From Cyclobacteriaceae bacterium (GTDB lineage Bacteria > Bacteroidota > Bacteroidia > Cytophagales > Cyclobacteriaceae), in NCBI GenBank assembly GCA_019638395.1, contig JAHBTX010000001.1:682001-746000 (forward strand): 64,000 nt of DNA, in the 5' to 3' direction. The notes under the pieces were generated by a model. The model had not been told where the DNA came from, ran no database searches, and saw nothing but the letters and a program-made list of their open reading frames with translations. Made by a program: the position numbers and the translations under genes. Shown here piece by piece: positions 8,394 through 17,090 of this stretch (positions within the stretch are counted from its first letter, which is position 1; each line of letters opens with the position of its first letter).

Positions 8394-8837
8394 ATGGAAG
8401 TAATATTGAAACAAGATGTAGCAGGACTCGGTTATAAAAACGATACTGTAAAAGTAAAGCCGGGCTATGGTAGAAATTACCTGATCCCCACTGGCGTAGC
8501 CATTCTTGCGAACGACTCTAATAAGCGCATGATTGCCGAGAACATCCGCCAGGCGGCACACAAGGCTGCCAAAATTAAGCAAGATGCCGAGGCACTGGCT
8601 GCCAAGATTGGTGAACTTACCATTGAAGTAGGCACCAAAGCTGGCGAATCGGGCAAAATTTTCGGGGCTGTAACCGCAGTTCAGGTTGCTGAGATTTTGA
8701 AAACAAAGGGCTTTGAAGTAGATCGGAAGAAAGTTCACTTTAAAGAACAGCCCAAGCAATTGGGAACTTACACCGTTACGCTTGATCTTCATAAAGAAGT
8801 GAAGCATACTATTTCGGTAAACGTAGTTGCTGAATAA
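8394..8837 (+). CDS. rplI: 50S ribosomal protein L9
   Basis: A 147-residue L9, full length for the family. The N-terminal domain begins MEVILKQDVAGLGYKND and contains VKPGYGRNYLIP. A long connecting helix rich in Ala, Lys and Gln follows, then a C-terminal domain with GKIFGAVTAVQVAEIL. It is the last gene of the operon and is followed at once by a strong terminator. Confidence 0.97.
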   Translation: MEVILKQDVAGLGYKNDTVKVKPGYGRNYLIPTGVAILANDSNKRMIAENIRQAAHKAAKIKQDAEALAAKIGELTIEVGTKAGESGKIFGAVTAVQVAEILKTKGFEVDRKKVHFKEQPKQLGTYTVTLDLHKEVKHTISVNVVAE

Positions 8838-8858
8838 CTAAAAATAAAATTGAATGAT

Positions 8859-8887
8859 AAAAAACCTGGCGAACGTCAGGTTTTTTT
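8859..8887. terminator. Bidirectional rho-independent terminator
   Basis: AAAAAACCTG and CAGGTTTTTTT form a GC-capped stem around a short loop (CGAACGT), flanked by A and T runs on both sides. It lies between the convergent rplI and caspase genes and could stop transcription from both directions. Confidence 0.85.
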
Positions 8888-8892
8888 GTTGG

Positions 8893-10215
8893 CTAAAATT
8901 TGAAATAGAACTCGCCAACTATATTTGAGTTGTCCCACGTGTTTTGCCGGTTGCCCGATAATACCATCACATTTTTCCTTACTTCTTTAAACACTTGCTC
9001 AATAGTAAGCCCTGGAATTCGCATTGCTTTTAAAACTTCTTGTGTATAGAGTCCATTTCTGCCTGTACCATCAATAGCCACAGAGCCCGGTGCTGTAGCA
9101 AACGCAATAAAAGAGCCGCGGGCCTTTTGCATTTCAACCAAGCCTTGATTACCAAGACTTCGTGTAAGGGACGGAAAAGGATTGTTGCGGCAGGCATCTA
9201 GTATAACAATATTAAGGCGTGCGTTAGAGCGCTCCATGTTAGCTAACACCATGCGTTGCACCGGAAAACAATACCGCCAAATGTCATCTTCAAATTCTAT
9301 TTTGGCATCAACAGGAACTAAATAATTCTCCTGATCTTGTCGAAGCCCATGCCCGGCAAAATAAAATAACCCAACCGTTTTGTCGGCTGGGCCAGCTTCC
9401 AGTTTCTCTTTAAACTTTTGAAGTTCAGCCCGCATTTGCCCGTAGGTGGCATTGGTTAAAAGCTGAACATCAAAATTGGAAGCCCTTAATTCTGCCGCCA
9501 TATCAATTGCATCATTAACGGGATTTTTTAATTCGCCCACTTCGCGTGGATATTGGGCGTTACCAATTACAAGCGCAAACCGTTTTTCGTCTTTATATAA
9601 ATCGGCTAATTGCGTATTTGCTTCGCGTACAGTTGCGTTTGCTTGTGGATTCATCGTAACTCTGAAAGTTTCAACCTCGCTTGCCGAAAATAATTTAAGG
9701 TTAGCTTGCACCTGCTCGTTGGTTGGTTGAATTTCATAAGCCCTGTATAAATCGGCATAGGCCAACGGACGTTTTTCCACTTCTATGTAAAGAAGCGATC
9801 GTTCGCAGTACAATTTTACAAGATTATCTTTATCGGATGATAAGAGACGGATTGCCTCATCGTAGGCTTTGATAGATTCAAAATGATAGCCCATTTTTGA
9901 ATTAGCCTTGGCCATAAACCAATAAATATTGCCTTGGTTGGAATGCCCGAGCCCCGCACTTTGCTGAAGGTCGGCTACCGATTGTTTATAATCGCCTAAC
10001 TTAAAATACGAAAGTCCGCGCAGGTAATAAACTTCAACATCCAACGCCTTCTCGCGACCTGGCTTATTTAAAAATTCCGAAAAACTGGCAGCAGCCTCTT
10101 TGTATTTTTGTTGTTTGTAAAGTTCAAAACCCGTTTGGTAAAATTTATATTGAGCCAATACTGTGTTGGCCAGAATTATTATCAGCAAGCAAAGGTGTAT
10201 TGCCAGATATTTCAT
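8893..10215 (-). CDS. Secreted TPR-caspase (peptidase C14-like) protein
   Basis: A 440-residue protein with a signal peptide (LLIIILANTVLAQ). TPR-like helical repeats follow (about residues 25-190, for example YYLRGLSYFKLGDYKQSVADL). The C-terminal part is a caspase p20-like domain starting at RFALVIGNAQYP. The catalytic His is residue 289 in YFAGHGL and the Cys is residue 342 in ILDACRNNPF, so the dyad is intact. Such proteins are common in Cytophagales but substrates are generally unknown. The gene begins one base after the stop of the beta-barrel-like gene at 10217-11053, so they form a tight operon. Export would place the protease in the periplasm or outside the cell. Confidence 0.87.
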   Translation of the reverse strand: MKYLAIHLCLLIIILANTVLAQYKFYQTGFELYKQQKYKEAAASFSEFLNKPGREKALDVEVYYLRGLSYFKLGDYKQSVADLQQSAGLGHSNQGNIYWFMAKANSKMGYHFESIKAYDEAIRLLSSDKDNLVKLYCERSLLYIEVEKRPLAYADLYRAYEIQPTNEQVQANLKLFSASEVETFRVTMNPQANATVREANTQLADLYKDEKRFALVIGNAQYPREVGELKNPVNDAIDMAAELRASNFDVQLLTNATYGQMRAELQKFKEKLEAGPADKTVGLFYFAGHGLRQDQENYLVPVDAKIEFEDDIWRYCFPVQRMVLANMERSNARLNIVILDACRNNPFPSLTRSLGNQGLVEMQKARGSFIAFATAPGSVAIDGTGRNGLYTQEVLKAMRIPGLTIEQVFKEVRKNVMVLSGNRQNTWDNSNIVGEFYFKF

Positions 10216-10216
10216 T

Positions 10217-11053
10217 TCAGAATCGATAATTGATGCCCATCCACACCCCTACTGCACTAAAACTTTCTTTAACAAGCGGATAGCGGGCGTTTTTATAGCC
10301 TTCTGTTTGCAGGGGTGGATATTCTGCTGTTTTGATATGCGAAACAGGCATTGTATAGCGCAGTACCGGGTAGATAAACAGATTCCAGTTTTCTGGCAAT
10401 GAAAATTCTATTCCTGTTGAAATTAAAATTCCTCCTGTTGTGGTTGTTTCAGCATCCCAATTCGACCTTCCGGGAGATGCCGCTGTTTCATTAACTGTAA
10501 CATCGCCTCCACTCCACAACGCAGGTTCATCAAACGGAAACGTGTTGGCATACCATATCTGATACGAAGCTGCCACAGCACCCCGGTGGCTAACAAGTAA
10601 GTATGGTTGCAACCCAACGTGCACATTAAATTTCTGTTCCTCCTGAAAAGGAATTAAATTGAAGTTAAACTGAAAGCCAGCCGAAAGTTGGTTAAGATCG
10701 CCACCTTGTAACTTAACCACATAAATTTCATACCCTCCGGCTTCTTGAAACAGGTTGTTACCTTTTACATCTCTTTTTCTGTAAGAATCGGTTAATGAAT
10801 TTTGAAATGAAAACCTGGAAAAAGAAACTGCCGGTCCAACCCTTAAAATTCGGTTTACACGAACCGCGTAGTTTGCCAACACAGAAAAACCACCCGAGTA
10901 GTCTGCTTTACCCATACGAAAGAGTGGAGCAACCTGGATACCGGCACTATGTGGCTTTTCAAAGCGTGCCTTGCGCTGAAGTGTGCCTTCATCCTGACAC
11001 ATTACTTCGTGGCAAAGCATTAAAATACTAAAACAAAAAAGTAATGATTTCAT
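10217..11053 (-). CDS. Secreted, probable outer-membrane beta-barrel protein
   Basis: A 278-residue protein with a signal peptide ending near HEVMCQ. Alternating hydrophobic/polar strands with many aromatic residues follow (for example GIQVAPLFRMG, SAGFQFNFNLIPF, NLFIYPVLRYTMPV). The C-terminal residues YRF with a terminal Phe are typical of outer-membrane barrels. I cannot assign a named family. It is the first gene of a two-gene unit with the secreted caspase-like protein, so the two products may act at the same place. Confidence 0.65.
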   Translation of the reverse strand: MKSLLFCFSILMLCHEVMCQDEGTLQRKARFEKPHSAGIQVAPLFRMGKADYSGGFSVLANYAVRVNRILRVGPAVSFSRFSFQNSLTDSYRKRDVKGNNLFQEAGGYEIYVVKLQGGDLNQLSAGFQFNFNLIPFQEEQKFNVHVGLQPYLLVSHRGAVAASYQIWYANTFPFDEPALWSGGDVTVNETAASPGRSNWDAETTTTGGILISTGIEFSLPENWNLFIYPVLRYTMPVSHIKTAEYPPLQTEGYKNARYPLVKESFSAVGVWMGINYRF

Positions 11054-11090
11054 ACGGGGCAGTTATGCTTAACCAAATTTAGCAAAACTT

Positions 11091-11666
11091 TCAATTCCCG
11101 GGCTTATCCTCAATTTTAGTAACCAGTTCACCGTACCAGGCCTCACCATACTTCCTGATCAATGGCTCTTTTAAAAACTTATAAAGCGGTACTTGCAACG
11201 ATTGCCCCAGCGCACAGGCTGCAGAACAGATACTCCACTTGTGGTAATTCACGGCTTCAAAACCGTTTTTGTTTTTGGTAATCCGAATGGGGTATAAATG
11301 GCAGGAAATTGGTTTTCGGAATTCAACCTTGCCATCCAGATAAGCTTGTTCGATACCGCACTTTAAAACACCTTTCGCATCGTAAAGTGCATACGCACAT
11401 TCTTTGCCACCAATGGTAGGTGTGGAGTAATCGCCATCTTCGTCCAGAATATAAGGGCCTTGTTCCTTAATAGCGGCCAATCCTGCTTTTGTAAGGTAAG
11501 GTTTAATAGCTTTTTGAATGGACTTCATAGTTTCCAATTCATCTTCTTCCAATGGCGCGCCCAAATCACCCTCTACGCAGCATGCACCTTTGCATTTTTC
11601 CAGGTTGCAGACAAACTCAACTTCTTTAATGTCATCCGAAACCAATATCTCGCCTACTTGAATCAT
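11091..11666 (-). CDS. DUF3109 family cysteine-rich protein
   Basis: A 191-residue protein with the cysteine pattern of DUF3109: [20 protein letters not shown] near residue 20, then [27 protein letters not shown] and [10 protein letters not shown]. The spacing resembles YkgJ-type putative metal/iron-sulfur binding proteins. The function is unknown. The preferred start is the ATG at 11666. No partner gene is tightly linked. It is followed downstream by the caspase operon on the same strand. Confidence 0.85.
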   Translation of the reverse strand: MIQVGEILVSDDIKEVEFVCNLEKCKGACCVEGDLGAPLEEDELETMKSIQKAIKPYLTKAGLAAIKEQGPYILDEDGDYSTPTIGGKECAYALYDAKGVLKCGIEQAYLDGKVEFRKPISCHLYPIRITKNKNGFEAVNYHKWSICSAACALGQSLQVPLYKFLKEPLIRKYGEAWYGELVTKIEDKPGN

Positions 11667-11692
11667 GCTATTGAAATTAAAACACCAAGTTA

Positions 11693-11744
11693 CTTAAAAC
11701 CTTCGAGGTCTTTTCGCATTCGTAAAAAGACCTCGAAGGTTTAA
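11693..11744. repeat. Hairpin repeat, CCTTCGAGGTCTT family
   Basis: A left arm of about 22 bp (11693-11714, core ACCTTCGAGGTCTTTT) is repeated almost exactly in inverted orientation at 11723-11744, leaving an 8-base loop. A third, partial arm (AAAAAGACCTCGGAAG) lies near 11783. A related hairpin with core ACCTTCCAGGTCTT is at 54956-55003. Confidence 0.7.
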
Positions 11745-11752
11745 GCATTCGA

Positions 11753-11822
11753 TTACTGAAACAACTCAAACTGTATCGCACCAAAAAGACCTCGGAAGTT
11801 TTTATTGAAACAACTCAAACTG
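11753..11822. repeat. Direct duplication of the end of the TcmP-like gene
   Basis: The 21-bp segment at 11753-11773 and that at 11802-11822 differ at one base. Both encode, on the minus strand, the residues QFELFQ and a stop. The DNA between them carries a partial arm of the CCTTCGAGG repeat. This looks like a repeat-associated insertion or slippage that duplicated the gene's 3' end. Confidence 0.7.
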
Positions 11823-12638
11823 GGTATGTCCGGCCGCCTCAACTGTATTGCGGATGGATTGCGTGGAGAATTCTTTGGAGAAAAAACCAATCTGGTAAAC
11901 AGGCACTTCCATTAAACCGGAATCTGCTTTATGTGTTGATAGGGAAAGATTATAGCCCAACGCCAGCATATTGGTTTGATATTGCTGCACCAATCGCTTG
12001 TAGAAAGTGCGGTTGTTGCCGGTGCCACGCTCAACCAGTTCAGCACCTTCTTTGGTTAAGTAATTGGAAAGTTTAATGCGCGAATCGCGTAGGTAAAACC
12101 GGTAGTTCAGTTTGTCGTTCAGCGCAAAGCAGAAGGGCATCAGAAAGTTTAGTCGCAGGTCGGCCAGTTTTCGTACGGTTTCAAACTCGAGATCGAATGA
12201 AAATGAATCGGCCAGGCAAAACACACTGGTACTACCTGCTGTAACCGGTATATAATGACGTAAATTGGTAATTAGCTCTTCGGGCTTACCTTTAAGTAAC
12301 AACACACTCTTTCCCCGAAAATATTTATTCACCCGAATTTTCAGAATGTTTAGCTGCTCCTGATCGGCCGCACAAAAAATGTAACGGGTAATGGGTAAAT
12401 CGAGCGAAAGAGTAAGTAATGCCGGTGCAGCAAATAATTCGTGGCGCGCACCTAGCGAATAAAGTCCGTTGCCTGCAAACAAATCAATAAAAACCAGGTC
12501 GCGAACTTTTCCGGCATGCAGGTTTACATACGACTGAACATATTGCGCAATTACCGAAGTCTTTTCTTTAATCCAGGGTTCGGCCGCTGTAACAGCAAAG
12601 CCATCGTCAGTAAACCGGAAAGGAGGTAGTATTGCCAA
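11802..12638 (-). CDS. Three-Cys-motif partner (TcmP)-like protein
   Basis: A 278-residue protein resembling TcmP. It has an N-terminal WIKEKTSVIAQYVQSYVNLH segment, then LVFIDLFAGNGLYSLG, which matches the DxFAGxG methyltransferase-like motif of that family, and FCLADSFSFDLEF further on. TcmP proteins are usually encoded beside a three-Cys-motif Gp37-like protein in mobile or defence contexts. No such partner is seen here, so it appears to be an orphan. The assignment rests on motif resemblance only; a general Rossmann methyltransferase is the alternative. The stop lies in a duplicated 21-bp segment. Confidence 0.6.
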   Translation of the reverse strand: MAILPPFRFTDDGFAVTAAEPWIKEKTSVIAQYVQSYVNLHAGKVRDLVFIDLFAGNGLYSLGARHELFAAPALLTLSLDLPITRYIFCAADQEQLNILKIRVNKYFRGKSVLLLKGKPEELITNLRHYIPVTAGSTSVFCLADSFSFDLEFETVRKLADLRLNFLMPFCFALNDKLNYRFYLRDSRIKLSNYLTKEGAELVERGTGNNRTFYKRLVQQYQTNMLALGYNLSLSTHKADSGLMEVPVYQIGFFSKEFSTQSIRNTVEAAGHTQFELFQ

Positions 12639-12845
12639 CGTTGAAAATTATAGCGAAAGATAAGGCTAATCAAAAAAAATCAAAATCAGCCGTGCTTTTG
12701 TGGAATAAACCAGTAACCCGATAAGAATCAGGTATGTTATTCACCTATGGGAACAATAGCTTTAAGTTGTTAAAAAAAATTTGAAATTGAAGGATTACGG
12801 AAAGGTTTCGGCATTGGAATTCACCTGCCTATATTGCGAACTTTT

Positions 12846-15107
12846 ATGAACGACTATTTACAAACCCTGAACGAACCACAGCGCGAAGGGGTATTGAATA
12901 CCGAAGGGCCAACTATGATTATTGCGGGTGCAGGCTCGGGAAAAACCCGGGTACTTACGTTTCGCATAGCCCATCTTATCCAAAGCAAAAATGTTGATCC
13001 GTTCAATATCATGGCGTTAACCTTTACCAACAAGGCGGCCAAAGAAATGCGCGAGCGGATTGAAAAAATGGTAGGTGGCGATGCCCGCAACCTGTGGATG
13101 GGTACCTTTCACTCGGTATTTGCGCGCATACTTCGGGCCGAAGCGCATCATTTAGGTTATCCTAATAATTTCACCATTTATGATACCGATGATTCCAAGT
13201 CGCTATTACGAAGTGTAATTAAAGAGATGGGGCTTGACGAAACCCAATACAAAGCCAATACGGTTTACAATCGCATTTCATCGGCCAAGAACAGGCTTAT
13301 CTCGTGGCAGGATTACATTGCCAATCCCATTTTTGCTGCCGATGATGCTGCCAACATGCGGCCCGAAATTGGAAACATTTTTAAAGCCTATTCCTTACGC
13401 TGCTTCAAATCGGGGGCAATGGATTTCGATGATTTGCTTTTCAATACCGATAAATTATTCAAAGAACATTTAGAAGTATTGAATAAATACCAGCACCGGT
13501 TTCATTACATGCTGGTGGATGAGTTTCAGGATACCAACCTATGCCAGTATTTTATTATTCGTAAACTCGCGTCAGTTCGCGAAAATATTTGCGTAGTAGG
13601 CGATGATGCCCAAAGTATTTATGCTTTTCGCGGTGCGGATATTACCAACATTCTCAACTTCGAAAAAGATTATCCGGAAGCACGCATCATTAAACTGGAG
13701 CAAAATTACCGGTCAACCCAAACCATTGTAGAAGCAGCCAATTCGGTAATCGCCAAAAACAAAGCTCAACTTCCTAAAAAAGTATGGACTGAAAATGAAG
13801 AGGGCAACCTGATTGAGTTAATCAAAGCGGTATCGGATAACGAAGAAGGAAAACTGGTTGCTTCTTCCATCTTTGAGGAGAAGATGCAACACCAATACAA
13901 GTTCAGCGATTTTGTGATCTTGTATCGTACCAACAGCCAGAGCCGTGCTATCGAAGAAGCATTGCGCAGGATGAATATCAAATACAAAGTTGTAGGTGGT
14001 CTCTCCTTCTATCAACGCAAGGAGATAAAAGACATGTTGGCTTATTTGCGATATTCGTTAAATCAGCAAGATGAGGCTTCTTTTAAAAGAATCATTAATC
14101 TGCCCAAACGGGGCATTGGCGACACCACCATTGACAAAATAATTGTTGCTGCAAACGATCACGGCATTTCTATCTGGGAAGTATTGGAAAACATCCCTTC
14201 CTTTTTGGGAAGCGGAAGATCAGTTTATGCGATTGAAGACTTTGTAACCAAGATTAAACGCTTCGGTATCGAAATTCAAAACAAAGATGCCTACGAAGCG
14301 GCTGCTGAAATTGCGAAGGCGAGCGGATTGCTGAAAGAATTGTATGAGGACAAAACCGTAGAAGGTTTGAGCCGGTATGAAAACGTGCAGGAATTACTGA
14401 ACGCCATTAAAGAGTACGTTGACGATCCTGAAAAAGAAGATAAAAGTTTAAATGCATTCTTACAGGAAGTATCATTGCTCACCGGTCAGGATGAAGATAA
14501 AGATCAGGATCCGGACAAGGTAACCCTGATGACGATACACATGGCGAAAGGGCTTGAGTTTAAGAATGTGTATATCGTTGGCATGGAAGAAGATTTGTTT
14601 CCATCGCAACTGATGTTGAGTAGCCGCTCGGAATTAGAAGAAGAACGCAGGTTGTTTTATGTAGCCATTACACGCGCTCAAAAAAAACTCTACCTCTCCT
14701 ACGCGCTAACACGCTATCGGTTTGGTCGCTTGAAGAACTGCGAGCCCAGTCGCTTTCTCGATGATATAAACAGTAAGTTTATAAAAGTGAGCACTAAATT
14801 TGGCGGTGTTGATTCGGTAGCCCCCAACCCCAACTTTGCAAAAAGTTTTGTGAGTGGCATGAAGAAGACAGTAAGTTCGCAGCCCGTTGCCAAACCAACT
14901 TCTTATAAGCCTCCTGCCGATTTTAAACCCAGCGATACCAGTGCATTGAAAGAAGGCATGAAAGTAGAACACCCTAAATTTGGCTTTGGAACAGTAACAA
15001 AAATGGAAGAAGTGGGTGCCGAACGCAAAGCCCGCATTCAGTTTACTGATTTTGGTGAGAAGACCTTATTGCTTAGTTTTGCTAAATTGAAAATACACGA
15101 AAATTGA
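12846..15107 (+). CDS. pcrA: UvrD/PcrA-type DNA helicase
   Basis: A superfamily 1A 3'-5' helicase for repair and replication restart. The Walker A motif GAGSGKT is near the N-terminus, followed by motif II DEFQDTN, motif III VVGDDAQSIYAFRGA, motif IV LEQNYRS, LMTIHMAKGLEF and GMEEDLFPS, and motif VI EERRLFYVAITRA. The C-terminus has the PcrA-like Tudor segment VEHPKFGFGTV. At 753 residues it is of normal size. An upstream TTG at 12834 is in frame, but the ATG at 12846 matches the usual N-terminus (NDYLQTLNEPQREGV). The stop overlaps the start of the DUF4290 gene. Confidence 0.95.
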   Translation: MNDYLQTLNEPQREGVLNTEGPTMIIAGAGSGKTRVLTFRIAHLIQSKNVDPFNIMALTFTNKAAKEMRERIEKMVGGDARNLWMGTFHSVFARILRAEAHHLGYPNNFTIYDTDDSKSLLRSVIKEMGLDETQYKANTVYNRISSAKNRLISWQDYIANPIFAADDAANMRPEIGNIFKAYSLRCFKSGAMDFDDLLFNTDKLFKEHLEVLNKYQHRFHYMLVDEFQDTNLCQYFIIRKLASVRENICVVGDDAQSIYAFRGADITNILNFEKDYPEARIIKLEQNYRSTQTIVEAANSVIAKNKAQLPKKVWTENEEGNLIELIKAVSDNEEGKLVASSIFEEKMQHQYKFSDFVILYRTNSQSRAIEEALRRMNIKYKVVGGLSFYQRKEIKDMLAYLRYSLNQQDEASFKRIINLPKRGIGDTTIDKIIVAANDHGISIWEVLENIPSFLGSGRSVYAIEDFVTKIKRFGIEIQNKDAYEAAAEIAKASGLLKELYEDKTVEGLSRYENVQELLNAIKEYVDDPEKEDKSLNAFLQEVSLLTGQDEDKDQDPDKVTLMTIHMAKGLEFKNVYIVGMEEDLFPSQLMLSSRSELEEERRLFYVAITRAQKKLYLSYALTRYRFGRLKNCEPSRFLDDINSKFIKVSTKFGGVDSVAPNPNFAKSFVSGMKKTVSSQPVAKPTSYKPPADFKPSDTSALKEGMKVEHPKFGFGTVTKMEEVGAERKARIQFTDFGEKTLLLSFAKLKIHEN

Positions 15108-15787
15108 AGACAATCGGAGAATACAACACTTCGCGTGAAGCCATTATCCTGAAAGAGTATGGCCGCAACGTACAAAAGCTGGTAAATTACATTCGCACTA
15201 TACCCGATAAGGAAAAGCGTACACAAATGGCTACCACCCTTATTGAATTGATAAAACAATTGGCACCGGTAGCAAAAGAAGCACAGGAAAATCCACAGCG
15301 CATGTGGGACGATCTGTACATCATGGCCGATTTTAACCTCGATGTAAATAATCCGTTCTCCACCCCCGATCGTACCATTCTTTTTAAGAAGCCTCGTAAA
15401 ATGGAATACCCGCAAAACGATGTGCGGTTTCGCCACTATGGAAAAAATATCGAACGCCTGGTGTTGGAGGCCACCAAAAAGGAAGACCCAAAAGAACGCG
15501 AAGAAGCCGCCATTTACATTGGCAAGTTGATGAAAACGTTCTATGGTGCCTGGAACAAAGAAACATTGGATGATTCAGTAATTGTTAAAGACATCAGCCT
15601 GCTTTCTAAAGGAAAACTAAGTTTAAGCTTAGATAAAGTTCGCGAAGAAAACCTGTTCGAAAAATTATACCGCGAACAGCGTAAGAACACTGGCCCGCAA
15701 GGAAACGATAAACGCGACAATCGTAATTCGCGAAACAACCGTCCGTTCAAAAAGAACCGTCATCAACACCGCAGAAGAGATCAATGA
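15104..15787 (+). CDS. DUF4290 family protein
   Basis: A 227-residue protein whose first roughly 185 residues match DUF4290 (EYGRNVQKLVNYI, FRHYGKNIERLV, YIGKLMKTFYGAWN). It ends in a strongly basic, low-complexity tail of Arg, Asn, Lys and His that could bind nucleic acid. The family is restricted to Bacteroidota and typically precedes murA, as here. The start is TTG at 15104, overlapping the helicase stop. The 3' end overlaps the murA ATG (ATGA), so helicase, DUF4290 and murA are coupled. The function is unknown. Confidence 0.87.
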   Translation: MKTIGEYNTSREAIILKEYGRNVQKLVNYIRTIPDKEKRTQMATTLIELIKQLAPVAKEAQENPQRMWDDLYIMADFNLDVNNPFSTPDRTILFKKPRKMEYPQNDVRFRHYGKNIERLVLEATKKEDPKEREEAAIYIGKLMKTFYGAWNKETLDDSVIVKDISLLSKGKLSLSLDKVREENLFEKLYREQRKNTGPQGNDKRDNRNSRNNRPFKKNRHQHRRRDQ

Positions 15788-17088
15788 GTTCTTTTAAAAT
15801 AAAGGGTGGAGTTAAGCTGAAAGGTGAAATTATTCCACAAGGTGCCAAGAACGAAGCACTACAGGTTTTATGTGCACCATTGTTAACAGCACAACCCGTA
15901 ACCATTCACAACATACCCGACATTGTAGATGTAAACAAATTAATTGAACTGATTGGCGAACTCGGTTGTAAAGTTGAAAAGCTTAGCAAGGGCTCCTATC
16001 GGTTTACGGCCGCCTCTATACATACAGCCTATCTCGAAACACCTGAATACAGAAAGAAAGCCGCTGCTTTGCGCGGATCGGTAATGTTGTTAGGCCCCAT
16101 TCTGGCGCGATATGGAAAAGCCAGTATTCCCAAACCCGGAGGCGATAAAATTGGCAGACGAAAATTAGATACCCACTTTATCGGGTTTCAAAACCTGGGC
16201 GCACGATTTAAATATGAAACAAACGATAACCTGTTTCATATTGATGCCTCGCAATTACAAGGCAAATACATGTTGCTGGATGAAGCTTCCGTTACCGGAA
16301 CCGCCAACATTGTAATGGCCGCAGTTTTAGCAAAAGGAACTACTACTATTTACAATGCTGCCTGCGAACCTTATTTGCAACAACTTTGCTCCATGCTCAA
16401 TCGCATGGGTGCCAAGATTAGTGGCATTGGTTCAAATCTATTAGTGATTGAAGGCGTTGAGAAACTGAACGGTACCGATCATACCATTCTACCGGACATG
16501 ATTGAGATTGGAAGTTTCATCGGGCTTGCCGCGATGACGCAATCTGAAATCACCATCAAGAATTGTCGTATTGATATGTTGGGAATTATTCCCGAAATAT
16601 TCAGACGGTTAGGTGTGAAGATGGAATTCAGAGGTGATGATATTCATATTCCACAACAAGAGCGATACGAAATTGAAACGTTTATTGATGGTTCAATCTT
16701 AACCGTAGCCGATGCCCCCTGGCCAGGCTTTACACCGGACTTAATCAGTATTGTGCTGGTGGTAGCTATTCAAGCAAAAGGTACTGTGCTTATCCACCAG
16801 AAAATGTTTGAGAGCAGATTGTTTTTTGTTGATAAGCTGATTGATATGGGTGCACAGATAATTCTGAACGACCCGCATCGCGCCACTGTAATTGGACTTG
16901 ATCGAAAAAACCCTTTGCGCGGAATTAAAATGTCATCGCCCGATATTCGTGCCGGTGTTGCCCTGTTGATTGCTGCCTTATCTGCGCAGGGCGAAAGTGA
17001 GATTTCGAATGTAGAACAGATTGACAGGGGCTATCAGGATATTGAAGAACGGTTGAGAAAATTGGGGGCCCAGATTGAGCGGATTTAG
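15784..17088 (+). CDS. murA: UDP-N-acetylglucosamine 1-carboxyvinyltransferase MurA (Asp active site)
   Basis: Transfers enolpyruvate from PEP to UDP-GlcNAc, the first committed step of peptidoglycan synthesis. The 434-residue protein has the EPT fold with GAKNEALQVL near the N-terminus and ends with the usual DRGYQDIEERLRKLGA segment. At the catalytic loop, where most MurA enzymes have PGGCxxGxRPVDLH, this protein reads PGGDKIGRRKLDTH, so residue 121 is Asp instead of Cys. Asp at this position is known from mycobacterial and chlamydial MurA and gives intrinsic fosfomycin insensitivity. The same is inferred here. It is coupled to DUF4290. Confidence 0.95.
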   Translation: MSSFKIKGGVKLKGEIIPQGAKNEALQVLCAPLLTAQPVTIHNIPDIVDVNKLIELIGELGCKVEKLSKGSYRFTAASIHTAYLETPEYRKKAAALRGSVMLLGPILARYGKASIPKPGGDKIGRRKLDTHFIGFQNLGARFKYETNDNLFHIDASQLQGKYMLLDEASVTGTANIVMAAVLAKGTTTIYNAACEPYLQQLCSMLNRMGAKISGIGSNLLVIEGVEKLNGTDHTILPDMIEIGSFIGLAAMTQSEITIKNCRIDMLGIIPEIFRRLGVKMEFRGDDIHIPQQERYEIETFIDGSILTVADAPWPGFTPDLISIVLVVAIQAKGTVLIHQKMFESRLFFVDKLIDMGAQIILNDPHRATVIGLDRKNPLRGIKMSSPDIRAGVALLIAALSAQGESEISNVEQIDRGYQDIEERLRKLGAQIERI

Positions 17089-17090
17089 GT

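Noticed and set aside
8893-12638. Antiphage defence island (caspase plus TcmP-like protein)
   Set aside because: The caspase has a signal peptide and an outer-membrane-like partner, the TcmP-like gene is separate, and no sensor, nuclease or integrase is nearby. The evidence is too thin.
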